Shown here: positions 55,355 to 64,000 of the stretch, one piece after another
Layout: each line of letters starts with the position of its first letter
Numbering within the stretch: the first letter of the stretch is position 1
From: Actinomycetota bacterium
GTDB lineage: Bacteria; Actinomycetota; Acidimicrobiia; Acidimicrobiales; JAMCPL01
DNA length: 64,000 nt
Reading direction: 5' to 3'
Assembly: GCA_023379675.1 (NCBI GenBank)
Contig: JAMCPL010000007.1
Coordinates: forward strand, 43,637-107,636
The notes under the pieces: generated by a model
Database searches by the model: none
What the model was told of the DNA's origin: nothing
Seen by the model: the letters and a program-made list of their open reading frames with translations, nothing else
Program-made: the position numbers and the translations under genes

Positions 55355-57781
55355 ATGACTACAATCTTGGCAACTCAGGGCAATTACCAGAGTTTCACTA
55401 TGAGCGGCGCCGACACAGCGTGGCTTATCTTTGCACTGGTCGCAGCTGTAGCTGCTCTGGGCGTGGGGCTGACGCTCATGAAAGGCGTTCTCTCCAACGA
55501 CCAGGGCACCCAAAAGATGCAGGATATAGCCCAATCCATACAGGAGGGAGCTGTGGCATTCCTGAAAAAGCAGTTCAGGACCATCTTACTTATAGTCATA
55601 CCGCTGGCGGTACTCATATTCTTCACTGCAACCAGGGTGATACGACCAGACCATGTAGTAGCCCTGAGCTTTGACCAGGTAGGCGGGTACAGGGTGCTGG
55701 CGTTCCTGTTTGGCGCCGCCTGCTCCGGATTTACCGGTTTCGTGGGCATGTCACTGGCAGTCCGAGGCAACGTAAGGACCGCTGCGGCAGCAAGGTCTGG
55801 AACCCTGCCCGGTGCATTGAAGGTGGCCTTCCGTACCGGCGGTATCACAGGAATGTTCTGCGTTGGGTTGGGACTGCTCGGTGCAGCGACCATAGTACTC
55901 ATCTTCCAGAACACAGCTACTGCGGTACTGATAGGGTTCGGGTTCGGTGCATCATTGCTGGCTCTGTTCATGAGGGTAGGCGGGGGGATATTCACCAAAG
56001 CCGCAGATGTGGGTGCAGATCTTGTAGGAAAAGTGGAAGCAGGCATACCGGAGGACGATCCTCGCAATGCGGCAACCATAGCAGACAACGTCGGCGACAA
56101 CGTCGGCGACTGTGCAGGAATGGCTGCAGACCTGTTCGAGTCATTCGAAATCATGATCATAGCATCGCTGATACTGAGTATCACGGCATTTCACTCCATA
56201 GGGGTGAAGAACGCCGCTCCGGCACTGATCTTTCCACTCATAGTTCCTGCTATAGGTATCCTGGCATCCGCTATCGGCATATTCTCTGTCAGGGCGAGTT
56301 CCCATGATAGGACCGCCATGGCCCCTATCAACCGGGGCTTCCGGTTGGCCGGCTTGCTTACCGTTATCGGAGCACTGCTGGTTGCGCACTTCTACGTCCA
56401 TAACTGGCTTGTCTTCTGGGCTGTGTTCACAGGAGTAATCCTGGTGCAGGTGGCCAGCCTCATTACGGAGCACTTCACTTCCACGGAGCGTTCTCCCGTA
56501 CGGGAAATCGCCGACTCCACCCTGACCGGCCCGGCCACCACCATATTGTCGGGTATCAGCTCAGGGCTCGAATCATCTGTCTGGGCCATCATCGCCATTG
56601 CCGTAGCCATTGCCGTAGCAGTACTTCTCGGCCACGGGAACGTAAGCCTGATCCTCTACCTGGTCTCGCTGGTTGGCATCGGGATGCTCTCCACCACTGG
56701 AATGGTGGTATCCGAGGACAGTTTCGGGCCAGTGGCGGACAATGCCGCGGGCATTGCTGAAATGGCAGGAGAGTTTGGCGGCGAGGCCGAAACGATCATG
56801 GTAAACCTGGATGCCGTCGGCAATACCACAAAAGCAATCACCAAAGGTGTTGCAATAGGATCAGCTGTCATAGCCGCCGTAGCTCTATTTGCTGCGTTTG
56901 TCGAAACAATCCGCTCCGAAGGAGCCCACCTGTCCACTGTCGTCAACATAGCCAATCCAACCATATTCATCGGATTGCTGGTGGGCGGCTCCATCGCCTT
57001 CATGTTCTCATCGCTCACCATAAGAGCGGTAGGTAGATCGGCTGGTACTGTAGTACGGGAAGTGCGCCGCCAGTTCAGGGAACATCCAGGCATCATGGAT
57101 GGCAGCGAGAAGCCTGAATACGGTCGCGTCATCGGCATATGCACTACAGCGGCCCAGCGGGAACTCGCAGCGCCCGCCCTGCTGGCGGTGCTAGCCCCAG
57201 TCGTGATCGGATTCGGCATAGGATACCTGGCTCTGGGTGCATTCGTAGCTGCAGTAATCCTCACCGGCCAGCTCATGGCCAACTTCCTCTCCAATTCGGG
57301 CGGTGCATGGGACAATGCCAAGAAGTACGTGGAGGACGGACATCTCGGCGGGAAGGGCTCGGATGCCCACAAGGCCGCAGTCATAGGCGACACGGTAGGG
57401 GACCCATTCAAGGATACGGCAGGTCCCGCAATGAACCCGATGGTCAAAGTGATCAATCTGGTATCGCTCCTGATACTTCCTGCTGTCATTCATTATGCCC
57501 ACAATGATGCAGCTCGGTACTCGATTGCAGTCGTAGCCCTCGTCATCCTTCTCGTCGCTGTGACCATATCAAAGCGCAAGGTTGAAGGGATGGGTGCACA
57601 ACCCGGAGATGCCGGTGTCGCTGGCAATTCGGGAGCGCCGGCGAGAGAAGGTTACCAGGATGGCGCACTAGAAGGTAGTGCATCAGCAGGCGGTATCCTG
57701 GCAGGTGACAGATCCGCAGGTGGCGCGCCAGCCGCGTCAACCGGAACCAGGTCGCATACTGGATCCACCAGGGAACGCTAA
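55355..57781 (+). CDS. hppA: Membrane-bound proton-translocating pyrophosphatase
   Basis: 808 residues with about sixteen spans. It couples pyrophosphate hydrolysis to proton export. The substrate-site motifs GGGIFTKAADVGADLVGKVE, NVGDNVGDCAGMAADLFES and GDTVGDPFKDTAGPA are intact. The VGNTTKA segment has Lys where K+-dependent enzymes have Ala, so this should be the K+-independent H+-pumping class. AAAGGAG lies 11 bases before the start. The ~60-residue C-terminal tail is Gly/Ala/Ser-rich and not family-typical. topA follows 2 bases after the stop. Confidence 0.95.
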   Translation: MTTILATQGNYQSFTMSGADTAWLIFALVAAVAALGVGLTLMKGVLSNDQGTQKMQDIAQSIQEGAVAFLKKQFRTILLIVIPLAVLIFFTATRVIRPDHVVALSFDQVGGYRVLAFLFGAACSGFTGFVGMSLAVRGNVRTAAAARSGTLPGALKVAFRTGGITGMFCVGLGLLGAATIVLIFQNTATAVLIGFGFGASLLALFMRVGGGIFTKAADVGADLVGKVEAGIPEDDPRNAATIADNVGDNVGDCAGMAADLFESFEIMIIASLILSITAFHSIGVKNAAPALIFPLIVPAIGILASAIGIFSVRASSHDRTAMAPINRGFRLAGLLTVIGALLVAHFYVHNWLVFWAVFTGVILVQVASLITEHFTSTERSPVREIADSTLTGPATTILSGISSGLESSVWAIIAIAVAIAVAVLLGHGNVSLILYLVSLVGIGMLSTTGMVVSEDSFGPVADNAAGIAEMAGEFGGEAETIMVNLDAVGNTTKAITKGVAIGSAVIAAVALFAAFVETIRSEGAHLSTVVNIANPTIFIGLLVGGSIAFMFSSLTIRAVGRSAGTVVREVRRQFREHPGIMDGSEKPEYGRVIGICTTAAQRELAAPALLAVLAPVVIGFGIGYLALGAFVAAVILTGQLMANFLSNSGGAWDNAKKYVEDGHLGGKGSDAHKAAVIGDTVGDPFKDTAGPAMNPMVKVINLVSLLILPAVIHYAHNDAARYSIAVVALVILLVAVTISKRKVEGMGAQPGDAGVAGNSGAPAREGYQDGALEGSASAGGILAGDRSAGGAPAASTGTRSHTGSTRER

Positions 57782-57783
57782 AG

Positions 57784-60669
57784 TTGGGAAGTAAACGACC
57801 GCTCGTAATCGTCGAATCGCCAACCAAGGCACGCACCATCTCCAAGGTGCTTGGACCTGACTATGTGGTCGAGTCATCTGTCGGACATATCAGGGATCTG
57901 CCTCGTAATGCCGACGAGGTGCCTAAATCTCTAAAAGGCCTGCCATGGGCTCGCTTAGGAGTGGACGTAGACAATGGCTTCAAGCCACTGTACGTAGTTC
58001 CAAAAGAAAAGAAGCAAGTCGTATCCAAGCTGAAAGATGCCGTACGCCAAGCCGATGAGGTATATCTGGCAACTGATGAAGATCGGGAAGGGGAATCTAT
58101 AGCGTGGCATCTCCTCGAAGTTCTATCCCCTCAGGTACCGGTCAAGAGAATGGTGTTCCATGAGATTACGCCGGCTGCAATACAGCGGGCCGTGCGGGAG
58201 TGGAGGGAACTGGACAGGAAGCTGGTGGATGCGCAGGAAGCGAGGCGCATACTGGATCGGCTTTACGGTTACGAACTCTCCCCTGTCCTGTGGAAAAAAG
58301 TGATGCCGCACCTCTCGGCGGGCAGGGTGCAGAGCGTAGCCTGCCGGATGGTAGTGGAGCGTGAAAGGGAACGGATGGCATTCAGTCCTGCTGCATGGTG
58401 GGACATCGAAGGAATGTTCTCTGCGGATGCTGGTAAAGCTGCTGGCAACGATGCTGGCAACGATGCTGGCAACGCACAACCACCAGGTAAACGTGATGCG
58501 TTCAAGGCTACGCTATGGTCCATTGATTCGATACCGGTGGCTACGGGCAAAGATTTCGACGCGTCAGGATCCAACGTCGCGGGGAATCGGGTAAAGCTGG
58601 TGGATCAGAAGTCAGCAGCAGGGATCGCAAAACGCCTTTCAGGGGCACTATTCGAGGTGATCGCCGTTGCCAAGAAACCTTACAAAAGATCGCCAGCCGC
58701 ACCATTCACCACATCCACGCTACAGCAAGAAGCAGGCCGGAAGCTCCGGTTCAGTTCAAAGCGTACCATGCAGGTGGCACAGCGCCTTTACGAGCAGGGA
58801 TGGATCACCTACATGAGGACCGACTCCACCACCCTATCCGATGAAGCACTCCAGGCGGCCCGACGCCAGGCTGAAGCACTTTACGGGGCTAACCTCGTCC
58901 CACCGTCTCCCCGCCTCTACAAGAACAAGGTAAAAAATGCGCAAGAAGCGCATGAGGCCATCCGGCCTGCCGGTGAAAGCTTCAGGACTTCTCACGAAGC
59001 CAGACAATCTCTCAGTGGAGATGAGTTGCACCTTTACGAACTGGTCTGGAAGAGAACCATCGCTTCCCAGATGATCGATGCCACGGGCACGACAACACAA
59101 GCCAAGCTGAGCGCTACCGATCCCGGTACCGGAACGCCCGTAGTGATGGCGGCTGGCGGAACGGCAATTACCCAGATGGGATTTCTGAAAGCTTACCAGG
59201 AGAGCTCTGACGAGCAGGATGAGGATCGTAACCAAGCCGGGTCAGCAGGGTTGGAAGATGGGGGTGCTGATGCCGGTGCAGCCGGTGGCGGTGAGGTACG
59301 CTGGTTGCCTCCCCTGGAAAAGGGCGATCAGGTAATGGCTCTATCTCTGGAGAGTAAATCTCATACCACCCAGCCTCCCCCACGATTCACCGAGGCATCA
59401 CTCGTAAAGGCTCTCGAAGAGAAAGGAATCGGAAGGCCATCGACCTATGCCAGCATCATATCGACAATCCAGGATCGCGGCTATGCCTGGAAAAAAGGTA
59501 GTGCACTTGTCCCATCGTTCGTGGCATTTGCTGTGGTAGGCCTCCTGGAGGCGCACTTTCCTGCCCTTGTCGACTACGGCTTCACCGCCGCCATGGAAGA
59601 CGAGCTTGACAGCGTAGCGGCCGGTACCGAGGAGGCCATTCCCTGGTTGGCAAACTTTTACTTTGGGAATGGCATGCCAACTGACACAGCATCCACCACA
59701 GTATCCACCTCACTGCCGATCACTGGCGCAACAGAAGCATCAACTGGCGCACCCACACCCACACCCACACCCACACTAGGCCAGGGTCTCAAATACGAGG
59801 TTCTTTCCCGACTCGTTGCCATCGATGCCAGAAAAATCAACGAGATTCCGCTCGGCGTGGACGCTTCCGGCAACGAAGTCGTTGTACGGGTAGGTCGCTA
59901 CGGACCATATATCCAGCGCGGAGAGGACAGGGCATCCGTGCCCGACAACACCTGTCCCGATGAGCTCACCTTGGACAAAGCCATGGAAATACTGGATACA
60001 CCAGCCACAGGAAATAGAGTGCTTGGTACCGATCCTGAGACTGGACTGGAAATATCTGTTCGCACTGGGAGGTACGGTCCCTACGTGCAACTAGGTGATG
60101 ATGACGCAAACGGCTCCAAGCCGAAGCGAGCGTCACTCTTCTCCTCGATGTCGGCAGGCGACATCTCTCTCGAAACGGCCTCTAAACTACTCTCACTACC
60201 GCGGGTTGTCGGTGTCGACCCGGAATCAGGTGAACAGATAGTGGCCAAGAACGGTCGTTTCGGCCCATATCTCGAAAGGGGAAAGGATACCCGCAGTCTG
60301 GAGAACGAAGAACTTCTTCTGTCAATAGACCTGGCCGAGGCGCTGGCACGTTTGCAGATGCCGAAAGCAAGGAGAGGTGCGCAACCGGCAACCCCATTAC
60401 GTGAGATCGGGATTGACACCAACTCCAACCAGCAAATCACGCTCCGCACCGGCCGCTACGGTCCTTACGTCACGGACGGCACCGTAAACGCGTCCCTCCG
60501 CACCGGCGATGACCCTGAGACAATCACTGCTGATCGCGCCATTGAATTGCTGGCAGCGCGCAGGGCCGCCCTGGAAAATGGAACTGCGGCCAAGCCCAGG
60601 AAGCGTGCTGGCACCACCAAGACCAAGAAACCATCTGGTACCACCAAATCCAGAAAGGCCACAGGCTGA
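57784..60669 (+). CDS. topA: DNA topoisomerase I
   Basis: 961 residues, TTG start 2 bases after hppA. Toprim domain: VIVESPTKARTISKVLG and the acidic DEDREGESIAWHL. Active-site Tyr in GWITYMRTDSTTLS. The C-terminus has four GR(Y/F)GPY repeats (TopA C-terminal repeat) and a Lys/Arg-rich tail instead of zinc ribbons, as usual in actinobacteria. Two low-complexity inserts are visible: AGNDAGNDAGNA at ~220 and a Pro-Thr run (APTPTPTPTLG) at ~655. It relaxes negative supercoils. tmk and holB follow in the familiar order. Confidence 0.96.
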   Translation: MGSKRPLVIVESPTKARTISKVLGPDYVVESSVGHIRDLPRNADEVPKSLKGLPWARLGVDVDNGFKPLYVVPKEKKQVVSKLKDAVRQADEVYLATDEDREGESIAWHLLEVLSPQVPVKRMVFHEITPAAIQRAVREWRELDRKLVDAQEARRILDRLYGYELSPVLWKKVMPHLSAGRVQSVACRMVVERERERMAFSPAAWWDIEGMFSADAGKAAGNDAGNDAGNAQPPGKRDAFKATLWSIDSIPVATGKDFDASGSNVAGNRVKLVDQKSAAGIAKRLSGALFEVIAVAKKPYKRSPAAPFTTSTLQQEAGRKLRFSSKRTMQVAQRLYEQGWITYMRTDSTTLSDEALQAARRQAEALYGANLVPPSPRLYKNKVKNAQEAHEAIRPAGESFRTSHEARQSLSGDELHLYELVWKRTIASQMIDATGTTTQAKLSATDPGTGTPVVMAAGGTAITQMGFLKAYQESSDEQDEDRNQAGSAGLEDGGADAGAAGGGEVRWLPPLEKGDQVMALSLESKSHTTQPPPRFTEASLVKALEEKGIGRPSTYASIISTIQDRGYAWKKGSALVPSFVAFAVVGLLEAHFPALVDYGFTAAMEDELDSVAAGTEEAIPWLANFYFGNGMPTDTASTTVSTSLPITGATEASTGAPTPTPTPTLGQGLKYEVLSRLVAIDARKINEIPLGVDASGNEVVVRVGRYGPYIQRGEDRASVPDNTCPDELTLDKAMEILDTPATGNRVLGTDPETGLEISVRTGRYGPYVQLGDDDANGSKPKRASLFSSMSAGDISLETASKLLSLPRVVGVDPESGEQIVAKNGRFGPYLERGKDTRSLENEELLLSIDLAEALARLQMPKARRGAQPATPLREIGIDTNSNQQITLRTGRYGPYVTDGTVNASLRTGDDPETITADRAIELLAARRAALENGTAAKPRKRAGTTKTKKPSGTTKSRKATG
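58425..58474. repeat. 12-base tandem repeat (GCTGGCAACGAT) in topA
   Basis: Two full and one partial GCTGGCAACGAT units, preceded by related GCTGGTAAAGCT, encoding Ala-Gly-Asn-Asp repeats in an insert. A second short tandem (CACACC/CCCACA type, about 59750-59776) encodes the Pro-Thr run further on. Confidence 0.85.
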
Positions 60670-60808
60670 CGCGCCATATCCATCGAGACATAGACTACCT
60701 GGGACATCCAGGGCAGGGTGCCATCTCGAAGTCCCTGATTCCAGCCACGGGAAGGATACCGGTGGTAGCCTCGGTCAACCCACCCATCACGGTGCAGATG
60801 AGCACGTA

Positions 60809-61432
60809 ATGGGTGGGTTGCTGATTGCACTGGAAGGCATAGATGGGTCGGGCAAGAGTACCCAGGCCGGCCTACTCGCACGTTCCATCAATGCCAGTCT
60901 CACATTCGAGCCTGGCGCCACACACTTGGGCATTGCGCTCCGATCGCTGCTACTTCATAGTGCAGCGAATGACTTGGCAATCTCGACAAGCGCAGAAGCT
61001 CTACTGATGATTGCCGACAGGGCCCAGGATATGGCGGAAAATATCCTCCCAGCGCTCAGCGCTGGCAACAATGTGGTAACGGACAGATACTCCGCATCGA
61101 CCATTGCATATCAAGGGTACGGAAGGGGAATCGACGTCAACCACCTGCAAGCGGCTATCGATCTGGCAACTGGTGGGCTGAGTCCCGCTCTGAACGTCCT
61201 GCTCGACCTGCCGGTATCTTTGGCGCTCGAAAGGCTGGCAGGATCTGGAAAGAAGGCTGATAGGTTCGAGGAAGCCGGGGTGAAGTTTTTGGAAAAGGTA
61301 CGTACCGGCTACCTTTCCATGGCAGCTGCTGATCCCTCGCACTGGATGGTCATCGACAGCAATGCTCCAGCTGATCAGCTTGCAGCGAATATACTGGAGC
61401 AGGTGAAGTCACGGCTGGAAGCGCACCTGTAA
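60809..61432 (+). CDS. tmk: Thymidylate kinase
   Basis: dTMP to dTDP. The P-loop LLIALEGIDGSGKSTQ starts right at the N-terminus when ATG 60809 is used, giving 207 residues, the family length; the track ORF start (60509) lies inside topA. The DRYSASTIAYQGYGRG substrate motif and LLDLPVSLALERL follow. The LID region is short. 139 bases after topA, 37 bases before holB. Confidence 0.95.
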   Translation: MGGLLIALEGIDGSGKSTQAGLLARSINASLTFEPGATHLGIALRSLLLHSAANDLAISTSAEALLMIADRAQDMAENILPALSAGNNVVTDRYSASTIAYQGYGRGIDVNHLQAAIDLATGGLSPALNVLLDLPVSLALERLAGSGKKADRFEEAGVKFLEKVRTGYLSMAAADPSHWMVIDSNAPADQLAANILEQVKSRLEAHL

Positions 61433-61469
61433 CTGCGGTGTGCCCGTATCCTGTGTAGGATCTCCTATC

Positions 61470-62615
61470 ATGCCAAGTACACAACTACCAGACATTGCAG
61501 GTCATCATGGTCATACAGGACACGTGGCGGCAGCCTCCAGTCTTGAAGAATCGTTACTTCCATCGCCTGTCCTCTTCGACAAAGTCTGCGGACAACAAAA
61601 AGCAGTTGACCTTCTAAGGGCATCAGCACGCCGTCCTGTCCATGCCTACCTGTTGCTGGGTCCGTCAGGCCTCGGCCAGCGAGAATTGTGGCGAGGTTTT
61701 GCCGCGTCAATCCTCTGTCCACAAGGTGGATGCGGAAAATGTGAATGGTGCATGAAATGCCTGCAAGGGATACACCCTGATCTCAGTGAGACGGAAAACA
61801 CCGGGCTGGCGCTGTCGGTGGATGAAGCCCACGACTTGGTAAGGATGGCACAGCGCACTCCCCTACTGGCGTCATGGCAGGTTCTGGTGGTCCAGGACAT
61901 AGCCAGGGCATACCTTGCTGCTCCCGTACTCCTGAAGACGCTGGAAGAACCGCCACGCCGTACCGTATTCGTGCTCACGGCCGACTCAGTTCCGCCCAGC
62001 CTTGCCACGATCCGCTCACGATGCCTTACTGTCGAGCTTGCCCTGCCCCAACTGTACCGGCACGGCGCGGAAGGCCCTGCAACCCCTCATGCGCCACAAG
62101 CGCAATCATGCATGCCCATGGCTTCTCCGGCCGAAGACCATCTATGGGATCCATGGATATCTTTGCCATCACGGATTGAGCCCGTAGGATCATCAATAGC
62201 CACGATGGCTGATGACCTCCTGGCCACTGTAGAAAAATCGGTCACATTGCTGGCATCGCGCCAGGCGGAGGAAATGAAGGAATACGATGACCATGAGGCA
62301 GGCACTGGGACTACCAATCGTACGCTGCGTAATCGCATTCTCGAACGCCAGCACCGGGAATTACGGCGCGAGAGGACCGTAGGATTTCGAAAAGGGTTAC
62401 TCGCATTACGGCAAGCATACGAAGACGAGCTGATCGAGGTCGCCCGCCACTACGACAGAAAATCGCACACCTCTTTTCCCTCATCACGCAGCTATCGCAT
62501 ACAGACACTCTCGTCCGCCATTGACGCGATCGACCATACAGCAGCGCAGCTTATACGCAATCCTAACGAGGCGCTCCTGCTGCAGGCGCTCCTGCTCAAG
62601 CTGGCAAACGTTTGA
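61470..62615 (+). CDS. holB: DNA polymerase III subunit delta'
   Basis: 381 residues of the clamp-loader AAA+ fold. FDKVCGQQKAVDLLRASARR and HAYLLLGPSGLGQRELW mark the N-terminus; the Walker A Lys-Thr is replaced by Gln-Arg, in line with delta' being a non-hydrolysing subunit. The zinc module CPQGGCGKCEWCMKC, LLKTLEEPPRRTVFVL and the SRC sensor motif (TIRSRCLTVEL) follow. I chose ATG 61470 over GTG 61440. A His/Gly-rich N-terminus precedes the fold. Confidence 0.92.
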   Translation: MPSTQLPDIAGHHGHTGHVAAASSLEESLLPSPVLFDKVCGQQKAVDLLRASARRPVHAYLLLGPSGLGQRELWRGFAASILCPQGGCGKCEWCMKCLQGIHPDLSETENTGLALSVDEAHDLVRMAQRTPLLASWQVLVVQDIARAYLAAPVLLKTLEEPPRRTVFVLTADSVPPSLATIRSRCLTVELALPQLYRHGAEGPATPHAPQAQSCMPMASPAEDHLWDPWISLPSRIEPVGSSIATMADDLLATVEKSVTLLASRQAEEMKEYDDHEAGTGTTNRTLRNRILERQHRELRRERTVGFRKGLLALRQAYEDELIEVARHYDRKSHTSFPSSRSYRIQTLSSAIDAIDHTAAQLIRNPNEALLLQALLLKLANV

Positions 62616-62677
62616 CCCCTCATGTAAGAGGCTCACTGCACAGTCCTTAGTGGCACGTTGAAAATCTCTAAATAATT

Positions 62678-63337
62678 TCAATGCAGCAATTCCGGATTGT
62701 CCTTCACTGCCACCCCTATTATATGAGGCGACACGGGGATGCACATCAGGCATGGCTGGAACTGGAATCTCCTTACCGCGGACACTGAAAACCCAGCATC
62801 TTCTATCGCGCCAAGCGTATCTCGTGAAGTGTGGCATCCTGCACCGGCGTGAGGCCAGAAAACATCAGCAACCTTCTGAATAGTCGCAATACCCGGCTGT
62901 TGCGCTACCACGTGTTCGTAGAATCTGAGCTCACCTCCCGCACGCAATACCCGGCGCATCTCGGCCAATGATGCATGCTGGTCGGGCACGGAGCACAGCA
63001 TGAGTGAAGCGACCACTACATCAAAGGTGCCATCACTGAAAGGGATCTCGGAGTCTATACCGTCCATGACAGTCACCTTCACTGGAGCACGAACGGCGGC
63101 TTGGGCAGCCCCGGCTCGCAAGTGCGGTTCAGGCTCGATGGCAACCACCTCGGATACGGTTGGCGGGTAGTAGCCAAAATTGAGCCCGCTGCCTGCGCCG
63201 ACTTCCAATACCTTGCCGTTCACTCCACGCAACAGCTCAGCTCGGTGTTCACTGACACCAAGCTTTTCCGCTGCAGGTGCAAAACGGGAATACATGTATG
63301 CAAACACCGGGTGAGATACTCTCACTGCCTTACCCAC
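62678..63337 (-). CDS. Class I SAM-dependent methyltransferase
   Basis: 219 residues: motif I KVLEVGAGSGLNFGYYP, the Glu of motif II in VVAIEPEPH, FDVVVASLMLCSVPDQ and LRAGGELRFYEHV. The general layout (N-terminal helices then UbiE/METTL7-like core) suggests methylation of a lipid, quinone or small molecule. It stands alone, convergent with holB. The substrate is not predictable. Confidence 0.88.
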   Translation of the reverse strand: MGKAVRVSHPVFAYMYSRFAPAAEKLGVSEHRAELLRGVNGKVLEVGAGSGLNFGYYPPTVSEVVAIEPEPHLRAGAAQAAVRAPVKVTVMDGIDSEIPFSDGTFDVVVASLMLCSVPDQHASLAEMRRVLRAGGELRFYEHVVAQQPGIATIQKVADVFWPHAGAGCHTSRDTLGAIEDAGFSVSAVRRFQFQPCLMCIPVSPHIIGVAVKDNPELLH

Positions 63338-63540
63338 CCGTTCAGACTATCAGGCAGGAACTGTATATGCCATGCACCTCGATAGCCGTGCACTGCATTG
63401 ATGTGTGACAACTGGCGCCACTCCGAAAACCGTACCACTGAGGCCAGAGCCATCAAGGCCAAGTGCACCATGGCAGCGGCCAACAATGATAAGATGATAC
63501 ACATGGGTAGTGTCGGATTGTCCGCATGCCCACAACGTCT

Positions 63541-63613
63541 GGGGACGTAGCTCAGCTGGTAGAGCACCTGCTTTGCAAGCAGGGGGTCGGCGGTTCGAGT
63601 CCGCTCGTCTCCA
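63541..63613 (+). tRNA. tRNA-Ala (anticodon UGC), CCA not encoded
   Basis: 73 bases: acceptor GGGGACG/CGTCTCC with one G-T pair, D-arm AGCTCAGCTGGTAGAGC, anticodon arm CCTGCTTTGCAAGCAGG with TGC, T-arm GCGGTTCGAGTCCGC, discriminator A. The following bases are CTAG, so CCA must be added, unlike in the tRNA-Ser. Confidence 0.97.
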
Positions 63614-63641
63614 CTAGATAAGTGCCAATGGCCACGGAATT

Positions 63642-63664
63642 CCCCGGTTTGGTTGGGACCGGGG
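63642..63664. terminator. Terminator-like hairpin after tRNA-Ala
   Basis: CCCCGGT (63642-63648) pairs with ACCGGGG (63658-63664) around a 9-base loop, 28 bases after the tRNA. There is no T-run, so its role as a terminator is tentative. Confidence 0.35.
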
Positions 63665-63762
63665 CATTGCCTCCTTTCCAGAGACGGCATCGGCAAGCCT
63701 TCCTGGCTCGGACTCTCCTTCTTTGCATGGCTCTCGAAAATGTCCGAGGACGGTGGCATAGG

Positions 63763-63876
63763 CTAGTTCTGCGAGTTGTGATCGGATTTCTTTTTCAACT
63801 CCGCGATCCAATGGGCCATCACGTCGTTTGCGTCTTTGAGCGTCGATACCTGCTGGAGCGACACGGCATTATTCAC
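63763..63876 (-). CDS. Possible 37-residue ORF
   Basis: GTG start, peptide opening MNNAVSLQQVSTLKDANDVM and ending in a Lys/Asn/Ser-rich tail. Composition is protein-like and probably helical, and GAGA lies upstream, but no family is recognised. It is too short for the ORF track. Confidence 0.25.
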   Translation of the reverse strand: MNNAVSLQQVSTLKDANDVMAHWIAELKKKSDHNSQN

Positions 63877-64000
63877 TTGCTTGCATTCTCACGTGCAATG
63901 TCCGTATTGCTCTTATATAGCTAGAGCTAGTTCGCTGGGCTAACTGACTACGGCCCGCGCGGCTTTCGAGATGCCTTCTGCAGACATCGGATGCTGGTCA

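Larger units (their letters stand above)
63614..64000. other. Window end after tRNA-Ala
   Basis: It holds a hairpin after the tRNA and one possible tiny minus-strand ORF (both listed). The longer track ORFs here overlap the tRNA or lack protein character. No conserved gene is recognisable up to the window edge. Confidence 0.4.

Noticed and set aside
61646-62008. Minus-strand ORFs opposite holB
   Set aside because: Antisense shadows of a well-supported clamp-loader gene.

Overview
The window reads as one continuous piece of an actinobacterial chromosome of moderate GC. Evidence for Actinomycetota: a coaD / SepIVA-like coiled-coil / yceD / rpmF / plsX cluster, a secreted resuscitation-promoting-factor-type transglycosylase, a DevR/DosR-type response regulator, an HrdB-like sigma factor, a topoisomerase I with GRYGPY repeats and no zinc fingers, and the topA-tmk-holB order. 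The class is not proven. Moderate GC, the CCAEP-tail radical SAM protein and several small lineage-type proteins make me lean to Acidimicrobiia or a relative. Oxygen-dependent ThiO points to an aerobic lifestyle. I see no phage, insertion sequence or rRNA.

Layout. 1-5.4 kb: glutamate synthase (gltB-gltD, minus strand). 5.5-9.1 kb: thiazole/HMP part of thiamine synthesis (thiO-thiS-thiG-thiD, plus). 9.1-10.3 kb: a PilZ protein and a doubtful ORF. 10.5-13 kb: pdxS-pdxT-yebC (minus). 13.4-16 kb: a membrane PAS-GGDEF-EAL protein. 16-19.5 kb: galM, surE and an Rpf-like protein. 19.6-28 kb: a minus-strand housekeeping cluster (fakA-recG-rsmD-coaD-sepIVA-yceD-rpmF-plsX) with rpmB divergent; PlsX and FakA both handle acyl-phosphate for phospholipid synthesis. 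28.3-37.1 kb: a long minus-strand run, ABC ATPase, ABC permease, trpE-ygfZ-trpC-trpF-trpB-trpA, then an orphan DevR-like regulator. 37.4-40.9 kb: an accessory-looking patch with a B12/radical SAM protein carrying a CCAEP tail, a Cys-rich partner and several tiny genes. 40.6-46.5 kb: one minus-strand run of overlapping genes, PiT phosphate permease, DUF47 partner, ribD-ribBA-ribH, hisG, cold-shock-like protein.

46.5-49 kb: ilvB-ilvN preceded by a strong promoter, a 15-codon leader peptide with a Leu-Val-Val-Val-Leu run and an intrinsic terminator, a clear attenuation leader. 49.2-52.5 kb: receiver protein, CBS-pair protein, small Cys protein, GNAT, LarC. 52.6-54.3 kb: tRNA-Ser(UGA), primary-type sigma factor, a 24-residue membrane peptide and a two-copy CRISPR-like repeat. 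54.3-62.6 kb: HAD phosphatase, H+-pyrophosphatase, topA, tmk, holB. 62.7-64 kb: a methyltransferase and tRNA-Ala(UGC).

Two lineage-wide traits stand out. Many conserved enzymes (GltB, ThiO, ThiD, RecG, TopA, HppA, the GGDEF protein, DUF47) carry Gly/Ser/Asp/Pro-rich low-complexity extensions or inserts, some made of short DNA tandem repeats. Several genes have a -10 element placed so that the transcript starts at or just before the start codon, suggesting leaderless mRNAs.
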